Shown: positions 16,206 to 25,270, counted from the first letter of the stretch. The stretch is 36,802 nucleotides of DNA from Clostridiales bacterium UBA1316 (GCA_002307055.1 DBTM01000058.1:27955-64756); one strand, 5' to 3'. The notes: generated from the sequence alone by a model not told the origin. Numbers and translations: made by a program.

Positions 16206-16403
16206 TTAGCCATAAAAATAAATAGGCTCCATTTCCATACGAAACCTTTCGTCATCGGAAATGGAGCATTTCATTGCTGAGCCGGCTAACAGGCAAAATA
16301 GCCTTACAAAATAAGCAGGCGCGGCAATGATCACCGGAATACCCGGTGAATAACCCCAAATTCCGACAACAAACCAAAGTCTGTTAATAACAGCCTTTAA
16401 AAG
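16206..16403 (-). other. Hydrophobic open frame, possible remnant of a membrane protein
   Basis: In the 16082-16497 gap the minus strand carries an open frame without a good start: LLKAVINRLWFVVGIWGYSP, then GIPVIIAAPAYFVRLFCLLAG, ending EMEPIYFYG. It has two hydrophobic stretches and is closed upstream by an in-frame TAA. No ribosome site is present. It may be the 3' part of a lost gene; the terminator hairpin at 16226-16267 overlaps its end. It could be chance. Confidence 0.25.
16226..16267 (-). terminator. Strong hairpin, probable terminator of the phosphatase-like operon
   Basis: GCTCCATTTCC (16226-16236) pairs with GGAAATGGAGC (16257-16267), with an inner stem ACGAAA/TTTCGT. On the minus strand it is followed by CTATTTATTTTT. 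It is about 230 bases past the stop of the gene ending at 16498. Confidence 0.6.
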
Positions 16404-16497
16404 TTATCCGAAATTTGCGATTATTCTCTGATCATCGTCGCACCACCATAGTACAATGTTGCTTTATATTACCAGAAGCCGCCCCGTTTTGCAACGG

Positions 16498-17328
16498 TTA
16501 TTTAACATTATGGTTCTCCGGGCAATACACACCGTAAAAATGCATTATTTCCATATCTTCGGGGATATCAGCGCCATGCGTTCCTTTGCCGTCATCACTC
16601 AGATGTACACCATGATCAGGGAGAAACGCGACCAATGTTTCATATTGTGACCAGTACCGGCCCGCCGCCTCACATAAACGTGAGAATGCCTGAATATGGC
16701 GGCTTAACGCGTCGATACTTTCTTGACTTTCCGGCTGAGTTCTATGCATCGTGTCGTCATACTCTTGATTATAAACAATTAAACAATCGCAAGAATCATT
16801 TTCTATCAGCTCTAATGCTTTCATGATCACTGCTTCGTCATCGTTCCTTATGTAATAATCAATCGAGCGGCCGCTGAAGATGATTGACATACTTGATTTC
16901 TCGACGGCGGCAATAGCAACTCTGATATTCGCTTTTGATAAGGTGTCGAAAATTGTTTCAACAGTGAGAACGGGCTTAACGTAACCCTTGATACCATGAA
17001 TGTCTGGATTGACTCCGGAGTACATACTTGCAAAGCAGACAGGTGTCTTGCTCGGATAAACAGATTTAACAGGGAGTTGAATCTCAATTTTATCGATAAC
17101 CGGCTTAAATAATTCTTCATACTTTTTAAACAGCCACATGCCGACAGCATCCGGATTGTAGATTAAAGCGCGCTTCTTATAATTTTCAGAGCACTTTAGT
17201 TTCATATAATCCAAAAAGCGCTTGTCAGGTTCGTCAGCATGTGCAGGCTTTTCCGCCCCCATAAATTGGCATATATGAGCGGGAGCATTCGTTATCTGCG
17301 AAAATTCAACAGGTTCGTTCATAAACAT
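16498..17328 (-). CDS. Alkaline-phosphatase-superfamily hydrolase (phosphodiesterase-like)
   Basis: About 276 residues. The metal and nucleophile positions of the superfamily are visible in order: Asp in YNPDAVG, the Ser in FASMYSGVNPDIHG, the Asp-x3-His in YDDTMHR, Asp-His in PDHGVH and the last His in GTHGAD. This points to a two-metal phosphohydrolase or phosphodiesterase of the nucleotide pyrophosphatase/phosphopentomutase-like type; the substrate is not clear. No signal peptide. AAAGG lies six bases before the ATG at 17328, preferred over the ATG at 17334, which the ribosome site would abut. It follows the FAD oxidoreductase gene by about 20 bases, so it is probably co-transcribed. Confidence 0.78.
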   Translation of the reverse strand: MFMNEPVEFSQITNAPAHICQFMGAEKPAHADEPDKRFLDYMKLKCSENYKKRALIYNPDAVGMWLFKKYEELFKPVIDKIEIQLPVKSVYPSKTPVCFASMYSGVNPDIHGIKGYVKPVLTVETIFDTLSKANIRVAIAAVEKSSMSIIFSGRSIDYYIRNDDEAVIMKALELIENDSCDCLIVYNQEYDDTMHRTQPESQESIDALSRHIQAFSRLCEAAGRYWSQYETLVAFLPDHGVHLSDDGKGTHGADIPEDMEIMHFYGVYCPENHNVK

Positions 17329-17348
17329 TCTCATCCTTTCAGTTCAGA

Positions 17349-18911
17349 TCAGAGGTTATCCCCCTTAAGCTGAATGCTGTCGGCAATTTGCATGGCGTAG
17401 GCCAGAGCACGACCGTAGCTGTTGCCGTTGAGGAGGAGCGGATAGTCAATCGCGTACATGCCGCCCGCGGCATTGCCTACCGCATACAGGCCTGGAATCG
17501 GTTGGCTGTCGGTGCCCAGAACATTCAGCTTGGCGTTTGTCAGGGCGCCGCCGAGGACATCCAGAAGCGCCGGCCCCCACTTTAAAGCATAAAACGGCGG
17601 CTTGATAATCGATGTCAGCAGCACACCGCGTTTGCCGAAGTCCGTATCATCACCCTTTGTGACAAGCGCATTGTAACGTGTGATTGTCTTTATGAGGTTC
17701 TCCGCCGGAACATCAATCTGTTTGGCGAGTTCGTCCAGTGTGTCTGCTTTGAATCCGTTTTCGCTCGCGACAGCGCGCTGGATTTCCTGCTCCATTATAT
17801 CGCGGTTATATTGATCGCCGACGACACTCAGCGGCGCCATCCCCTGACCGCCGATGATATCCCAGCGTTCGCCGATTTCATCGAGATATTTGCTGTCCAT
17901 AATCGTAAACGCGAAGTCACCGCCGGGCTGCATCAGGCATCGAACGGACTTTGCCTGCATCCAGGTATCTTCATTCATAAAGCGGCAGCCTAATTGATTA
18001 ACATGCAGGAAAAAGCCCTGGAAACCGCTGAACCCCAGCGCGTGCATAATAGTCGCCCATTCCGGGTTGTCAAGCACCGCTCCGGACCAGTACGCCATTT
18101 TTTGACCGTCGCCTGTATTCCCATGCCTCGGAATCTGCTTAGTGGGCCTCAGCCCAATGGGGCAGAACGCTTCGAGCATTTCTTTGTTATCGCTGCAGTC
18201 GCCCGTCGCGAGTACCACCGCTTTTTTGCCTTTGTAACGCCGATATTGGCCGTCCCCGCCTTTTGCGACGCACGCGATAACGCGGCCGCCTGCATCCTTT
18301 TCAAGCTGTTCGGCTGTTGTGCTGCGGAAAATCTGACCGCCGTTTTTCAAAAACTCTTTTTCAAAAATTTCACAGGCGAGCATACCGCCGCCGAAATTGG
18401 TATATTTATCGCAGCCTGCTTTCTTAAAAATATGGTGCGTACCGAGATACTCATTGAACATTGGGCCCTTGTATCCGACATAAATGCCGACATCCAGGCA
18501 GCCCTCCGCTAATTCAAGCATCCACTCGAACCCCTCGGCACTGCGGTTAATGAAAATCCAGAGCAGTTCCTCCTGAACACGGCTGCCGCTGACCTTGAGC
18601 CAGTCGGCGGCAAACTGCTTTTTATCGATAACGATACCCTTATCCGCCATCGCTTTTGTGTTGATGGCCGCAATTTGCCCCGCGAGAGCAAATAAATGGT
18701 CGTTTTTATCGATGACGATGCCGCTCAAGCCCCGGCAGGTTACTCGTGCCGCGGCGGCAAGCCCGCTGATACCCCCGCCGATCACGACAACGTCAGCCTC
18801 CAGTGTTTCAGCAATTTGGCTCTCCTGAATCGGGGCGGGCGGCGTCTCCCACGAGTAGCCGCGCTTCGGTGAATGCTTGCCGTAAAACATCATTTCCAGA
18901 TTCTTTGCCAT
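17349..18911 (-). CDS. FAD-dependent oxidoreductase, fumarate-reductase/flavocytochrome c flavoprotein type
   Basis: 520 residues. The FAD-binding dinucleotide fold VVVIGGGISGLAAAA (residues 41-55) and a second site near the C-terminus (PIPGLYAVGNAAGGMYAIDYPLLLNGNSYGRALAYA) identify the FAD_binding_2 family, which includes fumarate, urocanate and ketosteroid-type enzymes. No signal peptide, haem or FMN-binding domain is present, so it is probably a soluble cytoplasmic enzyme needing a separate electron donor or acceptor. The substrate cannot be assigned. ATG 18911 has GAGAGGAG upstream; an upstream ATG at 18944 lacks a site. It heads a two-gene operon with the phosphatase-like gene. Confidence 0.85.
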   Translation of the reverse strand: MAKNLEMMFYGKHSPKRGYSWETPPAPIQESQIAETLEADVVVIGGGISGLAAAARVTCRGLSGIVIDKNDHLFALAGQIAAINTKAMADKGIVIDKKQFAADWLKVSGSRVQEELLWIFINRSAEGFEWMLELAEGCLDVGIYVGYKGPMFNEYLGTHHIFKKAGCDKYTNFGGGMLACEIFEKEFLKNGGQIFRSTTAEQLEKDAGGRVIACVAKGGDGQYRRYKGKKAVVLATGDCSDNKEMLEAFCPIGLRPTKQIPRHGNTGDGQKMAYWSGAVLDNPEWATIMHALGFSGFQGFFLHVNQLGCRFMNEDTWMQAKSVRCLMQPGGDFAFTIMDSKYLDEIGERWDIIGGQGMAPLSVVGDQYNRDIMEQEIQRAVASENGFKADTLDELAKQIDVPAENLIKTITRYNALVTKGDDTDFGKRGVLLTSIIKPPFYALKWGPALLDVLGGALTNAKLNVLGTDSQPIPGLYAVGNAAGGMYAIDYPLLLNGNSYGRALAYAMQIADSIQLKGDNL

Positions 18912-19078
18912 ATTTTCACTCCTCTCAAGCACATTTTTCCTCATTGTACCACAATTTCAAATAAGCAGCCATAAAATTTGGAACACTAAAAACAGAGAAC
19001 TGCACTTTGCCTGGTATCAGGATTATTAATTAATGCTCTCTTTTCACAATTTCCAGGGCAGTTCGGCGCAGAAATCGA

Positions 19079-19107
19079 TTGACATATTTTTTCATTGAAG
19101 ATAATAT
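19079..19107 (+). promoter_or_regulatory. Promoter of the dGTPase-like gene
   Basis: TTGACA (19079-19084), 17-base spacer, TAATAT (19102-19107), about 60 bases before the ATG at 19168. Confidence 0.75.
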
Positions 19108-19167
19108 ATTACAATCACTCTTATATGCGTGATAAAAACACATGACAGAAAGGAACCATAGTAACAT

Positions 19168-20952
19168 ATGAGCGAACAAAATGAGTTGTTTCCTTTATCT
19201 CCTCCTTTAAAGTATATATGCCGGACGAATGACATCAGGAAATATTACGAGCGTGAAATATATAAAAATATGCTGGGCGAGCTTAAGACCGAAAAAAAAG
19301 AAAATTACTATAGTTTTCAGAATGACTTTACAAGAGACAGAAATAGGATCAGTAATTGTAAGAGCTACTTGAGATTGGCTGGAAAGACACAGATTTTCTA
19401 CGCCAATTCCAGTGATGATAACAGAAACAGATTTACTCATACGACTGAGGTTTCTCAATTAGCACGCACCGTAGCAAGAGTATTATTGCTTGACGTTGAT
19501 TTAGCGGAGGCAATTGCCGTTGGCCACGACGTCGGTCACACACCGTTTGGTCACGAGGGTGAAGATACCTTAAATAAAATAATGAATCAATGCGACGAGA
19601 CACTTCATGGAATGGCTATGAACGGAATGGCTATCGATGATGACAACCGGGGCTTCAGGCATAATATGCAGAGTGTCAGAGCCCTGGTTGACCTGGAACG
19701 ATATTTTAACAAGGTGCCGGGGCTGAATCTTACGAATTTCACCCTGTACGGTATTTGGAATCATACGACGGCAGTAGATGAGAAAATTTGTATCAGTAGG
19801 TCTGATCACGCTCATCCGGGCGTTGTTAGTTCTGCAAAGAGAATTACTTGTGTTGATAATCCGGTGATCAAGCCTTTATGCCCTAATCAAAGATGCAAAA
19901 AGTTTCATTTTTATAATAAATATAAGAAATATATGCAAATATTACCCAATATCATTTCACAAGACGTGAAGGAGCAATATAAAAAGCAGCCTGTCAATAC
20001 GGCAAAGAGCGAAGAGACAGAGCCGGTTTTTTGGAGTTGGTCTTTTGAATCCAGTATTGTGAGAATCTGTGATGAAATCGCTCAAAGGCATCATGACCTT
20101 GAGGATGGCATCTTAACAAATATCATCTCCATAGAGGAAGTCGTCGAAAATATAGAAAACTTCTTTCATTCTAAAAATTTCAAAGAAATTGATCAGAAAA
20201 ACTTCAGTTACTTAAAAACATATAAAGCACGCCATAACAAAAAGCTTTTTCTTTACCATCTGGGCCGGTTTATTGTCAATTTTTATACGAATGAGCTCAT
20301 TACGAATTCCAGGGCAAGCTTACTGAGCTTTATTGAAAGAAATTCGATCACCAAAACCAATTGGGTTAATGTGTATCCTAAAATCGATGTCCGCGACATT
20401 GACGGTAATGCCAATAATCCCAAGAACCCTAATAACCCTAATAACATTATCAATTTTTCCGATGAATTCAAGATTTGCGATAAAGAAATGCATCGATTTT
20501 TGGAGCGCAGAATTCTCAGTTCCCAAAAGGTACATATGATGGATGGCGTCGGTTCGGGCATTATCACCGGATTATTTCAAGCATACCTGGGTAACCCCAA
20601 GCTCATTTCAGATAAAGGTTTATATCAGCTGTTTAAAACAAATCGCTTTACCTTGGTCGATGATCTCTGGAAGCGCGACGGGAAGGAAGACCAGGATAGC
20701 AGCTCCGACGCGGAATCATCTGAGAAACACATTCCAGAAACCGGTAAAATAATCAGGAAGCATGACGATTCGCTGACTTACGCCAAGATCATTTCGAAAA
20801 TCAGAGAAGACGAACTTAAAAACTTTCTCAGCGAGGATAAATCGGAAGTCTTACTGCTCAGATGCATCTGTGATTATATTGCGGGTATGACAGACAGCTA
20901 CGCTGTTTTACAGTACAGTATTTTATGCGGTTATAATCCTCTCTCAATGTAA
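19168..20952 (+). CDS. dGTPase-like HD-domain triphosphohydrolase, long form
   Basis: 594 residues. The dGTPase blocks are clear: DFTRDRNRISNCKSYLRLAGKTQIFY (usually D..RI..S.AFRRL..KTQVF), RNRFTHTTEVSQLAR with His91, then AVGHDVGHTPFGHEGE with His120, Asp121, His124 and His129, and the distal DEIAQRHHDLEDG, the usual D-D/E-IA..H-D..DG block. This predicts hydrolysis of dGTP or another dNTP to the nucleoside and triphosphate. It is longer than common Firmicute dGTPases and has an Asn/Pro-rich insert (NPKNPNNPNN, about residue 415) encoded by 9-base tandem repeats. It is a single-gene unit with its own promoter and terminator R3. A housekeeping dNTP role or a phage-defence role are both possible. 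Confidence 0.87.
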   Translation: MSEQNELFPLSPPLKYICRTNDIRKYYEREIYKNMLGELKTEKKENYYSFQNDFTRDRNRISNCKSYLRLAGKTQIFYANSSDDNRNRFTHTTEVSQLARTVARVLLLDVDLAEAIAVGHDVGHTPFGHEGEDTLNKIMNQCDETLHGMAMNGMAIDDDNRGFRHNMQSVRALVDLERYFNKVPGLNLTNFTLYGIWNHTTAVDEKICISRSDHAHPGVVSSAKRITCVDNPVIKPLCPNQRCKKFHFYNKYKKYMQILPNIISQDVKEQYKKQPVNTAKSEETEPVFWSWSFESSIVRICDEIAQRHHDLEDGILTNIISIEEVVENIENFFHSKNFKEIDQKNFSYLKTYKARHNKKLFLYHLGRFIVNFYTNELITNSRASLLSFIERNSITKTNWVNVYPKIDVRDIDGNANNPKNPNNPNNIINFSDEFKICDKEMHRFLERRILSSQKVHMMDGVGSGIITGLFQAYLGNPKLISDKGLYQLFKTNRFTLVDDLWKRDGKEDQDSSSDAESSEKHIPETGKIIRKHDDSLTYAKIISKIREDELKNFLSEDKSEVLLLRCICDYIAGMTDSYAVLQYSILCGYNPLSM

Positions 20953-20972
20953 AACAAAATGCGTCAGATGTT

Positions 20973-21010
20973 AAACAGGGTGTTGCATTTCTGTGTGCAA
21001 CACCCTGTTT
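20973..21010. terminator. Terminator, repeat-family copy R3 (GTGTTGCA variant)
   Basis: AAACAGGGTGTTGCA (20973-20987) and its exact complement (20996-21010) with a loop of 8 and T residues after. The change of A to G in one arm is matched by T to C in the other, a compensatory change that keeps the stem. It is 20 bases past the dGTPase-like stop. Confidence 0.9.
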
Positions 21011-21177
21011 TTATGCGTCTCTATTTCCAAAATAAACATGGAGCTGCGTCGGGATAAATCCTTTATTTTTTTAAAATGTGTGGTACAATATGAATAAACA
21101 GCAGCAACATAATCAAGCGTTATATGGTTATTTTAACTTAATTTTTCGGTATATGACAGATGTTAGGAGGGACTGGA

Positions 21178-22497
21178 ATGAACAATTATATAGATGGGAT
21201 GGATCAAGACAATCTCGATCAAATAATCAGCGATGATGAATTCAGAGATCGGGCGAATCTTTTGATTACCCTTGTTAATAAAGCTCGGTTGGGAATCGTG
21301 ATACTTGACCAAAACTTCAAGGTTGTTGAAGCAAATCAGCGCTATGCGGATATGCTTGGATATACCTTGGAGGAGCTTAAAAACCTGTACATATGGGATT
21401 GGGAAGTTATTGCGACAACGAACGAGATTAAAAACAATTACGTCGATCTATCTACTGTTGATTTTTCTCTTGAAACCCGCCATCGCCGAAAGGACGGCAG
21501 TATTTTTGATGTTGAAGTTAATGGAACAGGGTCGAGTATCTCCGGGAAAAACGGAAAGTACAACATGGGCATGTGTATCTGCCAGGATATCAGCGCGAGA
21601 AAATTAATTGAAAAGCAATTGCAGCTCAGCGAAAGCAAGTACCGGCGCTTTGTTGAGAATGCCGCCGATATTGTCATGACAATTAACCCGGACCAGGATA
21701 TAACATATGTTTCGCCGAACTGCAAGAGGGTTTTAGGGTATGATGCCGAAGAGCTTGAAGGCAAAATTTTCCTTTCTTGTTTTCTTCCCGGCGACGGTGA
21801 AATATTTTTGTCTAATGTTCAGGCTTGCTTCGGCGGAGAACTGAACCCGCATACGGATTATAGGATTATCCACAAGAACAGCCAGGTAGAATGGTACAGC
21901 ATTCTGTTTTCCAAAACTGAGGACGAGGTCGGAAATCCTCTGATGATATGCAATGCTAGAAATATAACCGAAAAGAAAAACTACGAAAAAAACCTGGAGT
22001 ATTTTGGGACGCATGATCAATTGACAGGTATTTATAACAGGAAATATTTCAAGGACGAATTATTCCGTCAGAGCCAGAAAGACAGCTATCCTCTATCAAT
22101 CCTATCCTTCGACCTGGATAATTTGAAGGAAGCCAACGATAATTTCGGCCATATTGCCGGGGATATATTATTAAAGAATTGTGCTCTGGTGGTTGAAAAT
22201 GCTCTGCGCAAGGGAGATGTTTTCGCCCGTATAGGCGGAGATGAGTTCTCAATTATTTTCCCTTCAACGGCAAAAGAAGAAGCTGATGTCATCTTGAAGA
22301 GAATTGAACAAGGCATTGTTGTTTATAACGAAAACTGCCAGGAACCAAAATTAAGCATTTCAATCGGCATTGCAACGACCGAAAACGCCTCCGAACCGCT
22401 TGAGCTTGTTCTCACGAAATCGGACAAATCCATGTATGTAAATAAAAAAGAAAAGAAACTCTTAAATGTGAGGGACCTGGAAACCTTTGATGAATAA
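21178..22497 (+). CDS. Diguanylate cyclase with two PAS domains
   Basis: 439 residues behind AGGAGG. Residues about 25-145: PAS (ARLGIVILDQNFKVVEANQRYADMLGYTLEEL). Residues about 150-270: second PAS (ENAADIVMTINPDQDITYVSPNCKRVLGYDAEEL). C-terminal GGDEF domain with RIGGDEFSIIFP, intact, and an inhibitory-site RKGD five residues before GGDEF. It is predicted to make cyclic di-GMP and to be limited by product binding. No transmembrane segment, so it senses a cytoplasmic signal. A second diguanylate cyclase is 1.6 kb away on the other strand. Confidence 0.92.
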   Translation: MNNYIDGMDQDNLDQIISDDEFRDRANLLITLVNKARLGIVILDQNFKVVEANQRYADMLGYTLEELKNLYIWDWEVIATTNEIKNNYVDLSTVDFSLETRHRRKDGSIFDVEVNGTGSSISGKNGKYNMGMCICQDISARKLIEKQLQLSESKYRRFVENAADIVMTINPDQDITYVSPNCKRVLGYDAEELEGKIFLSCFLPGDGEIFLSNVQACFGGELNPHTDYRIIHKNSQVEWYSILFSKTEDEVGNPLMICNARNITEKKNYEKNLEYFGTHDQLTGIYNRKYFKDELFRQSQKDSYPLSILSFDLDNLKEANDNFGHIAGDILLKNCALVVENALRKGDVFARIGGDEFSIIFPSTAKEEADVILKRIEQGIVVYNENCQEPKLSISIGIATTENASEPLELVLTKSDKSMYVNKKEKKLLNVRDLETFDE

Positions 22498-22515
22498 TAT
22501 CGGGCTCAGGCCCTT

Positions 22516-22746
22516 TTATTTAGAATACGCCGGAAACATCTGCGTATGATAGATGACATAATACAGCCCAATTATAATCGCGGCGGCAACTGTGATAACA
22601 ATAATGATGACCGGCAGCTTCGCTAAAAATTTCTGCCTTTTTGTCGTCAACGCAGGCTCGGGATCCGGAGACAGCGAAGCTCCGCACTCTATACATCTGA
22701 AATTCTGGTCCAAATTTTCATTACCGCATTTTACGCACTTTTTCAT
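22516..22746 (-). CDS. Small zinc-ribbon membrane protein
   Basis: 76 residues behind AAGGAG. The N-terminus is a zinc ribbon with two CxxC pairs (CVKCGNENLDQNFRCIECG), then a polar linker, then one transmembrane helix (LPVIIIVITVAAAIIIGLYYVIY) and a short tail. The same ribbon-plus-helix plan begins many clostridial DUF6273 proteins, so it may be a stand-alone or truncated relative. Function unknown. Confidence 0.75.
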   Translation of the reverse strand: MKKCVKCGNENLDQNFRCIECGASLSPDPEPALTTKRQKFLAKLPVIIIVITVAAAIIIGLYYVIYHTQMFPAYSK

Positions 22747-22840
22747 ATTTTGCCAACTCCTTAAGATAAATTAGTTACCGGGAATGATTTGTGTAAGCTA
22801 TAGGGTTTTCTGCTGCAGCATCACCAGTGTAGCTCGCCAT

Positions 22841-22857
22841 TGTTTACATTGTAAACA
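22841..22857. promoter_or_regulatory. Perfect operator-like palindrome upstream of the zinc-ribbon gene
   Basis: TGTTTACATTGTAAACA, 7-base arms around ATT. It covers a possible -35 (TTTACA, minus strand) with a weak TACACT -10 18 bases on, about 95 bases before the gene. It therefore looks like a repressor site. Confidence 0.5.
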
Positions 22858-22869
22858 TATTTTTTCAAA

Positions 22870-22908
22870 AACAGGGTATTACGCTGTTCACGTATGCAAT
22901 CCCCTGTT
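22870..22908. terminator. Degenerate terminator, repeat-family copy R4
   Basis: AACAGGGTATTACG on the left and CGTATGCAATCCCCTGTT on the right: the family core is recognisable but several positions no longer pair. It lies between the BtrH-like gene end and the zinc-ribbon gene start. Confidence 0.65.
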
Positions 22909-22988
22909 AACGTATTATGCTTTTACATCACCGGTGACTTTGTACTCATGATCATGCCGAATGGCATTTATCGTGATACAGCTTGTGT

Positions 22989-23978
22989 TTATTGAATATG
23001 TACGAGTGCCGCCTCAAGCATATCCACCGCTTTGTTATAATTTTCAGACGCTTCTTTCAATAACGGATAAGCTTTTATGTTGCGGTCAGCATCCGCTCCC
23101 CAGGGTGAGCTCCAGGTTAAGAGAGGAAAGAGCTTTTGCAGGCATTCCGCTTCTTTGTCGAAATATTGAGCGGATTCTTTTAAAGAACGCGCGGCAGAAG
23201 GATAATTGCCTGCGATTTCACGTAAAAATTCACCCGCTCTCGCGTGGCAGCTCGAATAAATATCAAGGCAGTACGAATCGCCTGCACCGCGTTCTTTCTC
23301 AGGTTTCAAAAAATCGTCCGCCCAACGGTTTAATGCCGCCTTACCCTGCAAAAAGACCCACTCTGAACTGTTTATCTTGTCGGTATTCTCCGGATCATTG
23401 GCATGGCGCACCGCTTCCTTAAGGGCTGACATTTCGGCTTCCCTGCGATTTAACGCACCTGTTTTGTCTTTAATTATAACAGCCAATAAGCCGACGAGTC
23501 CCGCTTCTTCCTTTGCTTTGTCCCAAGGGCCTTTTTCGTATTCGTCAGTGGCGCACGCCACGCCGTCCCGCCACGGCACCCTCCCGTAAAATATCTTTTC
23601 TGCGTCATCATATCCGGTTACGATTCCCCATTCACAGGGCGCGAAGGCATTCCAAACAAGCGCCGGAACACCATTGTCAACGGAAGCACAGACGGCCTGA
23701 AGCATACGCTCAAAATCCGCTTCGCCGCTGCTCTCGTTAAACGGCAGCTCCTCGTAATCGTAACCCAGCAATTTTATGAGCTGCTGCAAAGACATCGCCA
23801 TCGTGCAGGTCGGAGCGCACGGGCATATGCCCCCGGCACGGAAAACCGTCCCGGCAATGCCGTGAAAATACGCCGGTGAATACTGCTCCCCAATATAATT
23901 CAGCACAAGCCTCAGGCTCTCAAAATTTGCTTCCCGTACTCCGCAATCCGCAACGCCGCTTAAGATTTTCATATTCAA
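22989..23978 (-). CDS. BtrH-N-like / papain-like fold protein, unknown function
   Basis: 329 residues. The N-terminal half (ESLRLVLNYIGEQYSPAYFHGIAGTVFR, LLGYDYEEL, DNGVPALVWNAFAPCEWGIVTGYDDAEKIFYGRVPW) resembles the BtrH N-terminal or C39-like cysteine-peptidase fold, in which a protein presents a peptide or acyl group. The usual active-site Cys near the N-terminus may be Cys12 (ADCGVREANFE), but a clear Cys-His pair could not be fixed. The C-terminal half is helical and unrecognised. Single gene, no secretion signal. The assignment is tentative. Confidence 0.55.
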   Translation of the reverse strand: MNMKILSGVADCGVREANFESLRLVLNYIGEQYSPAYFHGIAGTVFRAGGICPCAPTCTMAMSLQQLIKLLGYDYEELPFNESSGEADFERMLQAVCASVDNGVPALVWNAFAPCEWGIVTGYDDAEKIFYGRVPWRDGVACATDEYEKGPWDKAKEEAGLVGLLAVIIKDKTGALNRREAEMSALKEAVRHANDPENTDKINSSEWVFLQGKAALNRWADDFLKPEKERGAGDSYCLDIYSSCHARAGEFLREIAGNYPSAARSLKESAQYFDKEAECLQKLFPLLTWSSPWGADADRNIKAYPLLKEASENYNKAVDMLEAALVHIQ

Positions 23979-24084
23979 TTACCCTCCAATAGTATGAATA
24001 AATCAGAATGGAAGCCACCAGGACGGCTTACGCGTCCTAAATGTGCCGCGTATTATTCTGACAGTTATTTAAGCTTAACCGCGG

Positions 24085-24102
24085 GAACCGCCTCTGCGGT
24101 TC
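24085..24102 (-). terminator. Short GC-rich hairpin after the second diguanylate cyclase
   Basis: GAACCGC-CTCT-GCGGTTC directly beyond the stop of the gene ending at 24107. No T run follows on the minus strand, so it may stabilise the transcript end or only weakly terminate. Confidence 0.35.
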
Positions 24103-24106
24103 ATGT

Positions 24107-25090
24107 TCACATGCTGTTGTAGAAAACTGCTCTGTTTTTTCCGTCTGTTTTTGCTTTATACATCGCGTTATCGGCACACATCATCAACTCATCGGGCTGC
24201 TGCGCATCATCAGGATATATTGCGGCACCGATACTGCAGGTAACGCTGACGGAATTCTGATTGATATGAAAATCGTCGCCAAAGCTGTCAATAATCCTGC
24301 TTATACAGAGCTGAATCTCTTCGTCGAACATAATATCATCCAAAATAGTGACAAACTCGTCACCGCCAAACCTGTACAGTTCATCGGTCTTCCGCATGAT
24401 TGATTTCAGCCTTTTCCCCACTTCATTCAGCAGATTGTCACCGACTGCATGTCCAAGGGTGTCATTAACGGCTTTGAAATTATCCAGATCAATGAACAAC
24501 ACCGCAAATCTTCTGCGTCTGTCCTGCGTCGAATCCAGTTCCGAAAGCGCCTTCATCAACAGCAGTCTATTGGAAAGGCCTGTCAAAGCATCGTGAGACG
24601 CCTGATAATCCGATTGTTCTCTGCGAGCGGCTATATAGTTATTGAGCTTTTGCAATTCTAAATTTTTCTGCTCCAGTTCTAAAAAATCCGCCTCAATCCT
24701 CTTCTCAGCTTCTCTCCGCTCGGTGATATCACGTGCAATACTGAACCCCAGCTGACAAGACTGCTGAAATGTACCCGACACTTCCACGGGGATCAGGCTT
24801 CCGTTTTTATGCCTGTGCTGCGTCAGAAGCCGAAACATATTATCACCGGGAGATTCCCCGGGAGATTCCCCGATAACTTCAACGTTGCCGTCGCTGCCGT
24901 CTATATCATTGATATTCATCCCTATCAATTCATTTCGCGAATAACCCAGTTCATTACAGGCCGCTTTATTTACATAAACAATACTGTTGGCTTCGTCCAG
25001 CCAGAAAACAGCATCGGGTATGTTTTCAATGCACTCCATTGCAAACTGCAGCTGAGAAACGGAATCGATGAATAATTCCTGTCTTTTCAT
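24107..25090 (-). CDS. PAS-GGDEF diguanylate cyclase
   Basis: 327 residues behind GGAGG. One PAS domain (residues about 15-130, IPDAVFWLDEANSIVYVNKAACNELGYSRNEL), a short coiled linker, then a GGDEF domain with RFGGDEFVTILDD intact and an inhibitory-site RKTD five residues earlier. Predicted to make cyclic di-GMP. The PAS domain contains an in-frame 12-base tandem duplication (GESPGESPGD) in a surface loop, which looks recent. Soluble, single gene. Confidence 0.92.
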   Translation of the reverse strand: MKRQELFIDSVSQLQFAMECIENIPDAVFWLDEANSIVYVNKAACNELGYSRNELIGMNINDIDGSDGNVEVIGESPGESPGDNMFRLLTQHRHKNGSLIPVEVSGTFQQSCQLGFSIARDITERREAEKRIEADFLELEQKNLELQKLNNYIAARREQSDYQASHDALTGLSNRLLLMKALSELDSTQDRRRRFAVLFIDLDNFKAVNDTLGHAVGDNLLNEVGKRLKSIMRKTDELYRFGGDEFVTILDDIMFDEEIQLCISRIIDSFGDDFHINQNSVSVTCSIGAAIYPDDAQQPDELMMCADNAMYKAKTDGKNRAVFYNSM

Positions 25091-25270
25091 ACAAATTATC
25101 CTCCAGTTTTAAGCAAACGGTGTCCAGCTCATGATCTTTACGCACGAATATAAACAGACGACTCTTTGGAAACTGCATATTGCTTTGTAATCGCGACCGC
25201 GAACCCAACCATAACCTCTCATACGCCGGACAAACAGATAATCAGACACTTTCTTATATCATATATTACT

